The notes under the pieces: generated by a model
What the model was told of the DNA's origin: nothing
The model's input: only the letters and a program-made list of their open reading frames with translations
Databases searched by the model: none
In this document: piece by piece, positions 8,081 through 16,247 of the stretch
How positions within the stretch are numbered: the stretch's first letter is position 1
Layout of the letters: every line of letters begins with the position of its first letter
DNA from: an uncultured Muribaculaceae bacterium
GTDB taxonomy: Bacteria > Bacteroidota > Bacteroidia > Bacteroidales > Muribaculaceae
DNA length: 29,665 nt
Direction of reading: 5' to 3'
NCBI GenBank assembly: GCA_910584665.1
Contig: CAJUBL010000041.1
Location: forward strand, 1-29,665
Translations under genes and position numbers: made by a program

Positions 8081-9130
8081 ATGAAACTCTCACAGTTCAA
8101 ATTTCGTCTTCCCGACAACCTTATCGCCGCCGAGCCTACTCCCGGGCGCGACGAGTGCCGAATGATGGTGATAAACCGCCGTACAGGTGAGATAGAACAC
8201 CACATATTCAAGGAAATACTCAACTATTTTGACGATGGCGACATGATCGTATTCAACGATACCAAAGTATTTCCGGCACGCCTTTACGGAAACAAGGAGA
8301 AGACAGGCGCACGCATCGAAGTATTCCTGCTGCGCGAGCTCAACTCCGAACTCAAACTATGGGACGTGCTCGTGGAGCCGGCCCGCAAGATACGTATAGG
8401 CAATAAACTATACTTCGGAGACGATGACTCAATGGTAGCCGAAGTCATAGACAATACCACCTCGCGCGGCCGTACTCTGCGGTTCCTGTATGACGGCCCC
8501 CACGAGGAATTCAAGCAGAACCTCTTCTCGCTCGGTATGACACCGCTTCCGGAATATATCAAACGTGATCCCCGCCCCGAGGATGCCGAGAACTACCAAT
8601 GTATCTTCGCCGCCAATGAAGGAGCCGTCGTTGCACCAGCAGCCGGACTGCACTTCAGCCGCGAGTTAATGAAACGTCTTGAGATCAAAGGTGTGCAGGA
8701 AGGCTTCATCACCGTACACAGCGGCCTCGGAAGCTTCCGCGAGATCGATGTCGAGGATCTCACCAAGCACCGGATGGACTCCGAGCAGGTAGAGATAACC
8801 CAGAATCTCGTGGACCGCGTCAACGCAACCAAAGATGCCGGACATAAGGTATGTGCAGTCGGCACATCGGTACTGCGCGGCATAGCGAGCGCCGTAAGCA
8901 TGGGCGGACACATGAAGACCTACAGCGGATGGACCAACAAATTCATCTTCCCGCCCTACGATTTCACCGTTACAGACACTGTCGTCACGAATTTCCATCT
9001 TCCATATTCCACTATGCTCATGATGATAACAGCCTTCGGTGGTTACGACTTAGTAATGAAAGCCTATGACATAGCCATAAAAGAAGGATACCGGTTCGGC
9101 GCCTACGGTGACGCGATGCTGATCATCTGA
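8081..9130 (+). CDS. queA: QueA, SAM:tRNA ribosyltransferase-isomerase
   Basis: Transfers and rearranges the ribosyl group of S-adenosylmethionine onto preQ1-modified tRNA, giving epoxyqueuosine at position 34. The 349-residue length is normal. Family features include the N-terminal FRLPDNLIAAEPTPGRDECR segment and MIVFNDTKVFPARL near 50-63. The central AAGLHFS and TVHSGLGSF motifs and the C-terminal NFHLPYSTMLMM segment are also present. It follows truB by 47 bp and precedes a DUF2148 gene by 26 bp. A second gene of the same pathway, queF, is in the window at 21.5 kb but in a separate cluster. Confidence 0.96.
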   Translation: MKLSQFKFRLPDNLIAAEPTPGRDECRMMVINRRTGEIEHHIFKEILNYFDDGDMIVFNDTKVFPARLYGNKEKTGARIEVFLLRELNSELKLWDVLVEPARKIRIGNKLYFGDDDSMVAEVIDNTTSRGRTLRFLYDGPHEEFKQNLFSLGMTPLPEYIKRDPRPEDAENYQCIFAANEGAVVAPAAGLHFSRELMKRLEIKGVQEGFITVHSGLGSFREIDVEDLTKHRMDSEQVEITQNLVDRVNATKDAGHKVCAVGTSVLRGIASAVSMGGHMKTYSGWTNKFIFPPYDFTVTDTVVTNFHLPYSTMLMMITAFGGYDLVMKAYDIAIKEGYRFGAYGDAMLII

Positions 9131-9156
9131 CCTCCCCATATCAACTCTAAAAGCAT

Positions 9157-9675
9157 ATGATAATACAGGAAAGAACATCACGCCACGAGCGCGCAATGGA
9201 AATAGCCCGCGCCATGATAACAGCCGCACGCACCGCCCCCAAAGCCCGCGGCAATGACCTGTTCGAATGTGCCGTCATAGACGGTGACGACATAGTCCGT
9301 CTCAGTGAGGCAATGAAACGCCTGCACGCATCGACAGGCCGCCCCGTCTACGAACGTGACTCGGCCAACATACTGCAGGCCCAGTGTATAGTGCTCGTAG
9401 GCATACATCCGGGCGTGATGGGTCTCAACTGCGGCCACTGCGGTTTCCCGACATGTGGCGGGAAACCCGCTCAGGCTCCATGTGCCATGAATATCACCGA
9501 CGTGGGCATAGCCATCGGATCGGCCTGCGCCACCGCAGCAGACCACCGTGCCGATACACGCGTACTCTTCTCGGCAGGAATGGCCGCCATGAAACTTGAC
9601 ATCCTGCACGGTTGCCGTCAGGTATTTGCCATCCCCGTATCCATCGCCAGCAAAAATCCATTCTTCGACCGCTGA
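9157..9675 (+). CDS. DUF2148 ferredoxin-domain protein
   Basis: 172-residue protein with a central cysteine motif CGHCGFPTCGG (about 93-103) and further cysteines C109 and C125. This pattern is typical of DUF2148 (PF09918) and likely binds an iron-sulfur cluster. No transmembrane segment or signal peptide is evident, so it is probably cytosolic. The role of the family is unknown. The gene starts 26 bp after queA, and its TGA stop overlaps the ATG of the YigZ-like gene (TGATG), so it belongs to the operon. A link to tRNA modification or redox metabolism is only suggested by position. Confidence 0.85.
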   Translation: MIIQERTSRHERAMEIARAMITAARTAPKARGNDLFECAVIDGDDIVRLSEAMKRLHASTGRPVYERDSANILQAQCIVLVGIHPGVMGLNCGHCGFPTCGGKPAQAPCAMNITDVGIAIGSACATAADHRADTRVLFSAGMAAMKLDILHGCRQVFAIPVSIASKNPFFDR

Positions 9676-10268
9676 TGGCCGATACATTCCATACTATACA
9701 GGAAACCGGTCAGGGGATATACCGGGAGAAGATGAGCAAATTCATCTCTTTCGCAATACCTGTCACGTCGGTCGACGAAGCCCGTGAGACCATAACCGAC
9801 TACACCAACCGCTATCATGATGCCCGACACGTATGCTGGGCTTACATGATCGGAGCAGACCGCTCGCAATTTCTATCAAGCGACAACGGCGAGCCTTCAG
9901 GCACCGCCGGCAAACCGATTCTGGGTCAGATAAACTCATTCGGTCTCACCAATATCGTAATCATTGTAATACGTTATTTCGGAGGCATTAAATTAGGCAC
10001 GTCCGGTCTCATCACAGCCTACCGCGAAGCCGCCCGCGAAGCCATATCGGCAACAACTGTCATAGAGTGCCACGAGCAGGAGACGCTGACTTTCTCCTAC
10101 CCCTATCTCTCTATGGAACCGGTGATGCGTCTTGTCAAATCGGGAGAAACAAAAGTACTCTCCCAGGAATTCAACAACACCTGCAGAATGACAATACAGC
10201 TACGTGCCGACTACGCGCCGGAACTCAGGCGCCGACTCACCGACATTCCCGGACTTTCCGTGCTGTGA
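9675..10268 (+). CDS. YigZ/IMPACT (UPF0029) family protein
   Basis: Cytosolic protein of the YigZ/YvyE/IMPACT family. Bacterial members have the ribosomal protein S5 domain-2-like fold with a C-terminal ferredoxin-like domain, and their function is poorly known; the eukaryotic relative IMPACT modulates the Gcn2 pathway. The start is the ATG at 9675 overlapping the preceding stop, giving 197 residues. The signature RYFGGIKLGTSGLITAYREA is present around residues 103-122, preceded by DNGEPSGTAGKPIL. The C-terminal half (about 135-197) matches DUF1949 in length. It is the last gene of the run from ftsX and converges with yggS 60 bp away. Confidence 0.92.
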   Translation: MADTFHTIQETGQGIYREKMSKFISFAIPVTSVDEARETITDYTNRYHDARHVCWAYMIGADRSQFLSSDNGEPSGTAGKPILGQINSFGLTNIVIIVIRYFGGIKLGTSGLITAYREAAREAISATTVIECHEQETLTFSYPYLSMEPVMRLVKSGETKVLSQEFNNTCRMTIQLRADYAPELRRRLTDIPGLSVL

Positions 10269-10328
10269 CATTCCCCGTACCGCCGCATAAGCCCACAGAA
10301 ACAGCGTTACAGAACTATGTGATCAGAA

Positions 10329-10994
10329 TCAGTACCGGCGCTCGCCGAAGATATCGGTACCTATACGTACCATCGTGCTTCCGCACTCGACAGCAAGATC
10401 CCGGTCTCCCGACATACCCATGCTCACAGTATCAAAGCCGGTAATATCCGGAGCAATGACATGTATACGGTCAAACAGTGCCCGTATTGTCCTGAAATCA
10501 GATCTCACCCGCTCTGTATCGTCCGTATTTGTAGCCATTCCCATTATGCCACACAGATGTGTCGCCTCAAGGTGTTCAAACTGTCGCTGTTCAAAATATC
10601 CGATCAGCTCGTCGGGGCTGAATCCCGTCTTCGTCTCCTCGGCGGCCACATGTACCTGGAGGAGGACACAGGTGACTACTCCGGCACGCAACGATTCGGC
10701 ATCGATAAGATCGAGCAACCGACGGGAATCAACGCTCTCGATCAACGCCGTACGGCCTATGACGGAGCGAACCTTATTGGTCTGGAGATGACCGATGAAA
10801 TGCCAGCAGATATCATCCGGCAAAACATTTATCTTAGACAGCAGTTCCTGAACACGGCTTTCTCCGAATATGCGCTGACCGGCTTCATAAGCCTGACGTA
10901 TGGAATCGGCCGGATGGAATTTTGACACAGCCACAAGGTCTACTCCCCCCGGCAGTGCCAGCCTGATGTCCTGTATGCGGGCAGCTATCGACAT
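10329..10994 (-). CDS. YggS/PROSC family PLP-binding protein
   Basis: Pyridoxal-5'-phosphate-binding homeostasis protein of the YggS/PLPBP family, a single-domain TIM barrel that stores or delivers PLP and affects amino-acid pools; no catalytic reaction is established. The 221-residue length is normal. The PLP lysine is K25 in VAVSKFHP. The motifs FGESRVQE (about 43-50) and WHFIGHLQTNK (about 63-73) and the C-terminal SMGMSGD and STMVRIGTDIFG are present. The start codon overlaps the last base of the DUF4494 stop codon, so the pair is co-transcribed. Confidence 0.94.
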   Translation of the reverse strand: MSIAARIQDIRLALPGGVDLVAVSKFHPADSIRQAYEAGQRIFGESRVQELLSKINVLPDDICWHFIGHLQTNKVRSVIGRTALIESVDSRRLLDLIDAESLRAGVVTCVLLQVHVAAEETKTGFSPDELIGYFEQRQFEHLEATHLCGIMGMATNTDDTERVRSDFRTIRALFDRIHVIAPDITGFDTVSMGMSGDRDLAVECGSTMVRIGTDIFGERRY

Positions 10995-11431
10995 CAGTCT
11001 TCCTTGACTTTCATCCTGTATACATCCATGATAGGAGTCTCTGCGACAGATACGATCTCATAGTCGGCCATAGTATCCTTCATACCCTCCTTAAAAGCAT
11101 CCACAGCTCCCTGGAAGTCACTGGCCGCAACGAGAATGAGCGAAGTTGTCTTCTTCTCTGCCGCAGTCTTCTCGTCAATGGTTATGAAAGCGACTTTCAC
11201 GAGATACCACCTGTCGGCGGCATCGTCCCAGAATATCTCGGCGATCTTTGTACGTTTGACAGCCGACACAGTGAAATCGCCAGAAATGAATGGCGTGATC
11301 TCCTCGATCATACGGGCCTCAGCCTCGGTAAACGACAGGGCATCGAGCAGATAAGGTTCGTTTACTTTCTTTACCGCGCCATTCTCCATTGTCTTGTCAT
11401 AGCGCACTTTACACTCAAACCAGTTAGCCAT
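10994..11431 (-). CDS. DUF4494 protein
   Basis: 145-residue soluble protein of unknown function that matches the Bacteroidetes family DUF4494. Characteristic parts are the opening MANWFECKVRYDK, the LLDALSFTEAEARMIEE helix near 29-45, and the YEIVSVAETPIMDVYR region near the C-terminus. No signal peptide, membrane segment or catalytic motif is visible. It precedes yggS with a one-base overlap and is led by a good TACCTTTG promoter element. The consistent pairing with yggS is what the window offers for function. Confidence 0.85.
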   Translation of the reverse strand: MANWFECKVRYDKTMENGAVKKVNEPYLLDALSFTEAEARMIEEITPFISGDFTVSAVKRTKIAEIFWDDAADRWYLVKVAFITIDEKTAAEKKTTSLILVAASDFQGAVDAFKEGMKDTMADYEIVSVAETPIMDVYRMKVKED

Positions 11432-11468
11432 ATCTATTATGCGGGATTTTACAGGATTGTACTTTTTT

Positions 11469-11491
11469 TAATTTTGACAGAGGCAAAGGTA
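11469..11491. promoter_or_regulatory. Overlapping divergent promoters of DUF4494-yggS and DUF4492-cydAB
   Basis: On the minus strand, TACCTTTG (11484-11491) is a perfect Bacteroidetes -7 element, about 53 bp before the DUF4494 ATG. On the plus strand, TAATTTTG (11469-11476) is a perfect -7 element, about 58 bp before the DUF4492 ATG. The two face each other with only 7 bp between them, so RNA polymerase binding in one direction should exclude the other. No clear TTTG -33 box was seen for either; TACATTTG at 11514-11521 is an alternative plus-strand -7 element. Confidence 0.5.
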
Positions 11492-11533
11492 AGAAGTTTC
11501 TGACTTTTTTTCATACATTTGTGTTTAATTAAC

Positions 11534-11767
11534 ATGAATACGTTCTCAACATATATCTCAAAGCTTCCGTCAGTAATTTTAAGATTTTATCTTGACGGCT
11601 TCAGGTCAATGACAGTAGGCAGGAAACTATGGATCATCATACTGATCAAGCTTGCGGTAATATTTCTCGTACTCAGGCTGTTTCTGTTTCCCGACATACT
11701 GCAACGCGACTATGACAGCGACGAAGCGCGTGCCGATGCGGTACGCAACAGTCTTATAAACAGATAA
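11534..11767 (+). CDS. DUF4492 small membrane protein, cydA leader gene
   Basis: 77 residues from the ATG at 11534; an in-frame TTG at 11519 would add five residues and is less likely. One hydrophobic helix (about 34-54) lies after an amphipathic start containing FYLDGFRSMTVGRKLW, typical of DUF4492. The family is small, found in Bacteroidetes and Epsilonproteobacteria, and almost always encoded directly before cydA. Here it ends 43 bp before cydA. It may be an accessory or assembly subunit of the cytochrome bd oxidase, by analogy with CydX-like small proteins, but that role is inference. Confidence 0.82.
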   Translation: MNTFSTYISKLPSVILRFYLDGFRSMTVGRKLWIIILIKLAVIFLVLRLFLFPDILQRDYDSDEARADAVRNSLINR

Positions 11768-11810
11768 ATCAATATATTTCAATATTCATGCAAACAAACA
11801 GACAAGCACA

Positions 11811-13373
11811 ATGAATGACTTGATGAGTGTAGTAGACTGGTCGAGGGCACAGTTTGCCCTGACGGCCATCGTGCATTGGCTTTTCGTGCCTTTGACTATC
11901 GGGCTGTCGCTTATCGTAGCGCTTATGGAAACCATATGGTATCGTACACGCGATGAAAAATGGCTCAGAATTACAAAACTATGGATGAAGTTCTTCGGTA
12001 TCAACTTCGCCTGCGGTGTCGCCACAGGTATCATTCTGGAATTTGAGTTCGGAACCAACTGGTCCAATTACAGCTGGTTTGTCGGAGACATCTTCGGTGC
12101 CCCGCTGGCTATCGAGGGTATCTTCGCATTCTTTCTGGAGTCTACGTTCATCGCCGTAATGTTCTTCGGATGGAAAAAAGTAAGCCGCGGGTTCCACCTT
12201 GCCTCTACATGGCTCACAGCCCTGGGGGTCGTACTCTCGGCTCTGTGGATCCTCGTTGCCAATGCATGGATGCAGTATCCGGCCGGAATGAAATTTGATC
12301 CGGCCCAGATGCGCAATGTGATGGACAGCTTCAGCGATGTCGCCCTGTCGTCAATGGCTATCAACAAGTTCTTTCATACAGTTCTGAGCGGATGGGTTCT
12401 CGGTGCGGTTTTCGTAATAGGCGTAAGCTGCTACCTGCTGCTCAAAAAGAAGAACCGTGAGGTAGCGGTCTGCTCTGTCAGAGTTGCCGGATGGGTAGGA
12501 CTGGCAGGTATACTGCTCACGATGTGGACCGGCGACGGCTCAGCCGTCGAGGTGTCACGCGTACAACCCATGAAACTGGCCGCCATGGAGGGTCTGTACC
12601 GCGGAGAGTGCGGACAAGGCTTAGTAGGATTCGGTATTCTTAATCCCGATAAGAAACCGGGCGATGACCGGAACGCAATGATATGGGACATAGAGATACC
12701 CTATGGACTTTCCATACTGGCAAAACATGATCCGGAGGCATTTGTTCCCGGTATCGACGACCTGATTGACGGAGTGGAACTGACAGCCGGCGGAGACACG
12801 ATCCACACAGTCTCATATGCCGAACGCATCGAGGCAGGCAGACGCGCCCAGGCCGCCCTCGCCGACTATGAGACGGCACGCAAGGCCGGTGACAAAGCCG
12901 CAATGGAAGACGCATCACGCCGTATCGATGCCGACTACCGGTACTTCGGTTACGGATATCTCGACTCTCCACAGGAAGCGGTTCCTCCGGTCGCACTTAC
13001 ATTTTACGCATTCCGTATCATGGTCATTGCCGGCGGATATCTGCTGCTGTTCATGGTACTGGCCCTTTTTATCGTATATAAGAAACAGAACTGGCTTGAA
13101 AAGAAGTTCATATTGCTTGGCGGCCTGGCCACTATTGCGGTAGTGTGGATATGCAGCGAGGCGGGATGGATTGTAGCCGAGGTCGGACGGCAACCCTGGG
13201 TCATACAGGATCTGATGCCGGCCCGGGCCGCAGTCTCGGCCATCAACAGCGGCTCGGTACAATTCACATTCTGGATATTCGTGGCGGTATTCACAATGCT
13301 TCTTGCCGCCGAGATCAGCATTATGGTCCATGAGATAAAAAAAGAATCCGGAAACAATATTTTAAATAAATAG
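11811..13373 (+). CDS. cydA: Cytochrome bd oxidase subunit I
   Basis: Large subunit of the quinol:O2 oxidoreductase that reduces oxygen with high affinity in the inner membrane and lets anaerobes tolerate nanomolar oxygen. The 520-residue length is normal. Predicted haem ligands are H22 (haem b595), H189 and M404 (haem b558). The glutamates of the proton/haem channel are E102 and E110, in AIEGIFAFFLE. The quinol-binding loop between helices 6 and 7 is present (about 255-385) and includes GLVGFGILNPDKKPGDD. The gene is followed two bases later by cydB. Expression under microaerobic conditions is expected, but no recognisable FNR-like site was found. Confidence 0.96.
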   Translation: MNDLMSVVDWSRAQFALTAIVHWLFVPLTIGLSLIVALMETIWYRTRDEKWLRITKLWMKFFGINFACGVATGIILEFEFGTNWSNYSWFVGDIFGAPLAIEGIFAFFLESTFIAVMFFGWKKVSRGFHLASTWLTALGVVLSALWILVANAWMQYPAGMKFDPAQMRNVMDSFSDVALSSMAINKFFHTVLSGWVLGAVFVIGVSCYLLLKKKNREVAVCSVRVAGWVGLAGILLTMWTGDGSAVEVSRVQPMKLAAMEGLYRGECGQGLVGFGILNPDKKPGDDRNAMIWDIEIPYGLSILAKHDPEAFVPGIDDLIDGVELTAGGDTIHTVSYAERIEAGRRAQAALADYETARKAGDKAAMEDASRRIDADYRYFGYGYLDSPQEAVPPVALTFYAFRIMVIAGGYLLLFMVLALFIVYKKQNWLEKKFILLGGLATIAVVWICSEAGWIVAEVGRQPWVIQDLMPARAAVSAINSGSVQFTFWIFVAVFTMLLAAEISIMVHEIKKESGNNILNK

Positions 13374-13375
13374 AT

Positions 13376-14506
13376 ATGGAAACATTACAGATATACTGGT
13401 GGGCACTGATAGCACTTCTCGGAGCCCTGTTGGTATTCCTGCTGTTCGTACAGGGTGGACAGACAATGCTGTTCCAGGCCCGTGACACAATGACCCGTGA
13501 CCTTATGATAACCACACTGGGACGTAAGTGGGAACTGACATTCACGACACTGGTGGTATTCGGAGGAGCTTTCTTCGCATCTTTCCCGCTCTACTACTCC
13601 ACCTGCTTCGGAGGAGCCTACTGGCTGTGGATGCTCATCCTGCTGAGCTTCGTACTACAGGCCTTCAGTTATGAATTCCGTCGCAAAAAGGGCAATATAA
13701 TGGGACAGCGCGTATATGACGGATTCCTGTTCTTCAACGGTGCCATCGGATGCATAATGCTCGGTGTAGCTGTAGGCATGCTCTTCTTCGGAGCCGATTT
13801 CTCCATCGACATGAGCAATCTCACCCGCGGCAACTCACCGGTAATATCGGTATGGGCCGACACACACGGACTCGAAGCTATGATATCCTGGCGCAACCTG
13901 CTGCTTGGCTTCATGGTACTCATGCTGGCCAGAACGCTCGGGGCCCTATACTTCATGAACTCCATTGATGACGGAAATGCATTCCAGACGCGCATGCGAC
14001 GAAGCGTCATTGTCAACGGCTCCGTTTTCGTTGTCCTGTTTCTCACTTTTGTCACCGTACTGCTTACCGCCACAGGCTACGGCATCACTCAGGATGGTTC
14101 CGTCGTAGCCGTGTCCAGCAAATTTGCTGAAAATCTTATGGAATTATGGTGGCTTGGCGCTCTGACAGGACTCGGAGTTGTAATGGTTCTGTGGGGTCTT
14201 GTAAAGACAGCTCTGAAGCCCGGATACCGTCGTGGAATATGGTGGTCAGGTATCGGAACCGTTCTGACGGTCTTCGCCATGTTATGCTCGGCCGGATATA
14301 ACAGCACTGCATATCTGGCATCGGTTACCGATCCGGCCAGTTCGTTAACAATAGCCAACAGTTCATCAAGCGAGTTCACTCTTACCATAATGACATGGGT
14401 ATCGGCGTTCATACCTGTAGTAGTACTCTATATAGGCTACGTATGGTATAAGATGAATGCCCATCCTGTAACACCTGACGAAGTGATGTCTGACAGCGGT
14501 CATTGA
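13376..14506 (+). CDS. cydB: Cytochrome bd oxidase subunit II
   Basis: Second subunit of the cytochrome bd complex, an integral membrane protein without haem ligands of its own in most structures. The 376-residue protein has about eight membrane helices and starts METLQIYWWALIALLGALLVFLLFVQGGQTM, where the QGG segment is a conserved CydB feature. It starts two bases after the cydA stop, indicating co-translation. A GC-rich hairpin lies 30 bp after its stop. No cydCD (haem/thiol exporter) genes are in the window. Confidence 0.95.
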   Translation: METLQIYWWALIALLGALLVFLLFVQGGQTMLFQARDTMTRDLMITTLGRKWELTFTTLVVFGGAFFASFPLYYSTCFGGAYWLWMLILLSFVLQAFSYEFRRKKGNIMGQRVYDGFLFFNGAIGCIMLGVAVGMLFFGADFSIDMSNLTRGNSPVISVWADTHGLEAMISWRNLLLGFMVLMLARTLGALYFMNSIDDGNAFQTRMRRSVIVNGSVFVVLFLTFVTVLLTATGYGITQDGSVVAVSSKFAENLMELWWLGALTGLGVVMVLWGLVKTALKPGYRRGIWWSGIGTVLTVFAMLCSAGYNSTAYLASVTDPASSLTIANSSSSEFTLTIMTWVSAFIPVVVLYIGYVWYKMNAHPVTPDEVMSDSGH

Positions 14507-14535
14507 TTACCACATCCACTCATCGAACAGATACA

Positions 14536-14570
14536 GCGGCCCGCCCGGACTCAATTCCGATGCGGGCCGC
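14536..14570. terminator. GC-rich hairpin between convergent operons
   Basis: GCGGCCCGC (14536-14544) and GCGGGCCGC (14562-14570) form a perfect 9-bp stem with a 17-base loop, 30 bp downstream of cydB. It also lies beyond the 3' end of the minus-strand sigma operon. No T-run follows on either strand, so it is not a canonical intrinsic terminator. A bidirectional transcript-end or RNA-stabilising hairpin is the most likely role. Confidence 0.45.
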
Positions 14571-14611
14571 GCCGGATATCTGTGTCCGGGACATGTCTAT
14601 AAATATGTTCT

Positions 14612-14779
14612 TCAGGTTCGGACATAATCTAAGAGTATTTCTGAACTTAACAGAAGGAGCCTGTCCGGCCTGTTCCGATCTCCGAATCTGTCATTATGGA
14701 ACCCCATAACTCCGTCATCGGAGACAGGAGCAGTCTCGGACATGCTCTCTGAATCTTTCGTCCCGTTAAATTCAAACAT
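14612..14779 (-). CDS. Possible small reading frame directly after the DUF4252 stop
   Basis: An open frame of 55 codons starts at ATG 14779, only three bases after the amber stop of the DUF4252 gene and in the same frame, and ends at TGA 14612-14614. It begins MFEFNGTKDSESMSETAP and ends SSEILLDYVRT. No signal peptide, membrane segment or known motif is visible. Two short hairpins (14694-14709 and 14710-14723) lie inside it. It could be a small gene, a former extension of the DUF4252 protein or chance; I favour chance or decay, with low confidence. Otherwise the 276 bp between cydB and DUF4252 holds only the GC-rich hairpin. Confidence 0.2.
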   Translation of the reverse strand: MFEFNGTKDSESMSETAPVSDDGVMGFHNDRFGDRNRPDRLLLLSSEILLDYVRT

Positions 14780-14782
14780 ACT

Positions 14783-15244
14783 CTAAAGATCGGTGACGTT
14801 GGCGAGCTCGTCCATCGTTATGCTTCCAATGAGTACTACGACGGTGATGTCGGGGGCATCTTCAACAAGTACTACGAACTCGTTTTTATTATCGGAATGT
14901 CGGCGCATATACATCTGTATCGATTCGTCGCCATCTTTCATCTTCATCGTACGCTCGAAACGCGGCTGGCTATCAAGATATCTCTTTACAATATTCCTGA
15001 CTGCGGCCGATGTCACCTCCTCATCGGCATTTATGATCTGAACCTTGTCGAGACGGCTTGACAGAGCGTCAAGATCGATGGGATTGGATCCTTTATCGGG
15101 GAACGATACCAGTTTGAGCATAGACTGGTTTATTGATACAGTATTCACATCCCTGATGTCCTCACACTCTTCGACAAGGTCGCGGGCTGACAGGGACATT
15201 ACGGATAAAAGACTGATAGCAATTGATGCGAAAATAGTTCTCAT
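14783..15244 (-). CDS. DUF4252 exported protein
   Basis: 153 residues from ATG 15244. A frame starting at 15268 would add eight residues before the signal peptide and is less likely. Residues 1-20 are a signal peptide (MRTIFASIAISLLSVMSLSA), so the protein is probably periplasmic. The rest has the DUF4252 pattern, ending with an EFVVLVEDAPDITVVVLIGSIT segment. Function is unknown. In Bacteroidetes the family is commonly encoded behind an ECF sigma factor and an anti-sigma-like protein, as here, so it is likely a product or accessory of that regulatory module. It starts 25 bp after the anti-sigma-like gene. Confidence 0.8.
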   Translation of the reverse strand: MRTIFASIAISLLSVMSLSARDLVEECEDIRDVNTVSINQSMLKLVSFPDKGSNPIDLDALSSRLDKVQIINADEEVTSAAVRNIVKRYLDSQPRFERTMKMKDGDESIQMYMRRHSDNKNEFVVLVEDAPDITVVVLIGSITMDELANVTDL

Positions 15245-15269
15245 GACAGTATATGTTATTTCAAACAAT

Positions 15270-15746
15270 CTATTCCTGATTATCGGCAGACAGGGACTCT
15301 ATGGTGCGTGTGGCTGTGTTCTGGCCCGCGCTGATGGTGCGTGACATCAGTTGCAAAGCCATGGCTGTATGTGATGCGACCTCTTCGGGAGTCATTCCGC
15401 AGAGTACATCTTCGTCGGCAGGAGATGAAGCCGACGGGATAGCGATCGAAAGCACGATAGCGATGCCGGCTGCGATCGCACTGATGCGCAACATAAACCG
15501 TCGTATCCCGAAACTGTCTGAACGCCGTTGGCTATCAAGCCGGCCGATTGTATTGAAGAGACGTTTATCAAGGCCGTCCGGAATAGCTATGTCATCGAAC
15601 GCGCGAAACATATCGCGGTAACCGGCATAGGCCGGATCAATACTGTCTCCTGTAAAGTATTCGCGCAGGGCACGCTCCTCGTCGAGAGTCGATGTTCCGT
15701 CGAGATAGCGTGAGATCAGTATATCTATTCTGTCGTTCTGTTTCAT
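15270..15746 (-). CDS. Putative anti-sigma factor, single-pass membrane protein
   Basis: 158 residues. The N-terminal half (about 1-80) is soluble and contains ILISRYLDGTSTLDEERALREYF, a pattern common in Bacteroidetes anti-sigma-like proteins, followed by a second helix-rich part. One membrane helix is at about 86-105, and the C-terminal tail of about 50 residues would be periplasmic. It lies between the ECF sigma gene (15 bp upstream) and the DUF4252 gene. By position and layout it should hold the sigma factor at the membrane until a signal is received. No zinc-binding HxxxCxxC motif is visible, so it is not a ZAS-type anti-sigma factor. Confidence 0.6.
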   Translation of the reverse strand: MKQNDRIDILISRYLDGTSTLDEERALREYFTGDSIDPAYAGYRDMFRAFDDIAIPDGLDKRLFNTIGRLDSQRRSDSFGIRRFMLRISAIAAGIAIVLSIAIPSASSPADEDVLCGMTPEEVASHTAMALQLMSRTISAGQNTATRTIESLSADNQE

Positions 15747-15761
15747 TTAGTCTTTTGATTC

Positions 15762-16247
15762 TTAGTCGGTAAAATGTCTTCTGATGGCGACACGGGCTCT
15801 GGACAGCAATGTGCGTACGTTGGCATAGCTGTAACCCGTGTCACGGGCTATCTCATCCATCTCAAAACCGTCGACATCGCGCATCAGTATCACGCGTCGC
15901 TGTGCCTCGGGCAGGTCGTCGATTATCTCCATTACCCGTTTTACACGGTCCCGTATATCGAGTTCTCCGGATAGATCGTGTCCCGAACTGCTGTCGGCTA
16001 TACCGTCAAGCGTGGTCACGGGATGCCGCCGTCTGACGATATCCACAGCAGCATTACGTGCGGCTGCGGCAGTGTAGGCTTCAATGTTTGTCGCGCCCTC
16101 AAGCCCGGACTGCTGCCGCCACAGGTTGATGACTGCATCCTGCACTGCATCCTGAGCATCGGCAGTGTCGGCAGTCAGTCGTATCGCCACAAGATACATG
16201 CGTCGATAATGAGGCATCACGAGATTTTTAAACTGTTCGGCGTCCAA
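15762..16247 (-). CDS. ECF-type RNA polymerase sigma factor
   Basis: 161 residues. Region 2 spans about 10-75 and includes DAQDAVQDAVINLWRQ and the AYTAAAARNAAVDIVRRR segment. A linker carries the variable stretch near 80-95. Region 4 spans about 100-158, with the helix-turn-helix FEMDEIARDTGYSYANVRTL. The start must be TTG at 16247 or a codon further in, because no ATG or GTG occurs between the upstream in-frame stop and this codon. Starting at M11 would remove the beginning of region 2. The gene is first in a three-gene module with a putative anti-sigma factor and DUF4252. The target promoters are unknown. Confidence 0.9.
   Translation of the reverse strand: MDAEQFKNLVMPHYRRMYLVAIRLTADTADAQDAVQDAVINLWRQQSGLEGATNIEAYTAAAARNAAVDIVRRRHPVTTLDGIADSSSGHDLSGELDIRDRVKRVMEIIDDLPEAQRRVILMRDVDGFEMDEIARDTGYSYANVRTLLSRARVAIRRHFTD

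Noticed and set aside
9178..9687. 169-codon open frame opposite the DUF2148 gene
   Set aside because: Antisense shadow of a gene with clear family motifs and operon context.
14503..14709. 68-codon plus-strand frame after cydB starting with TTG
   Set aside because: It starts with TTG inside the cydB end, runs through the GC-rich hairpin, and has no recognisable content.
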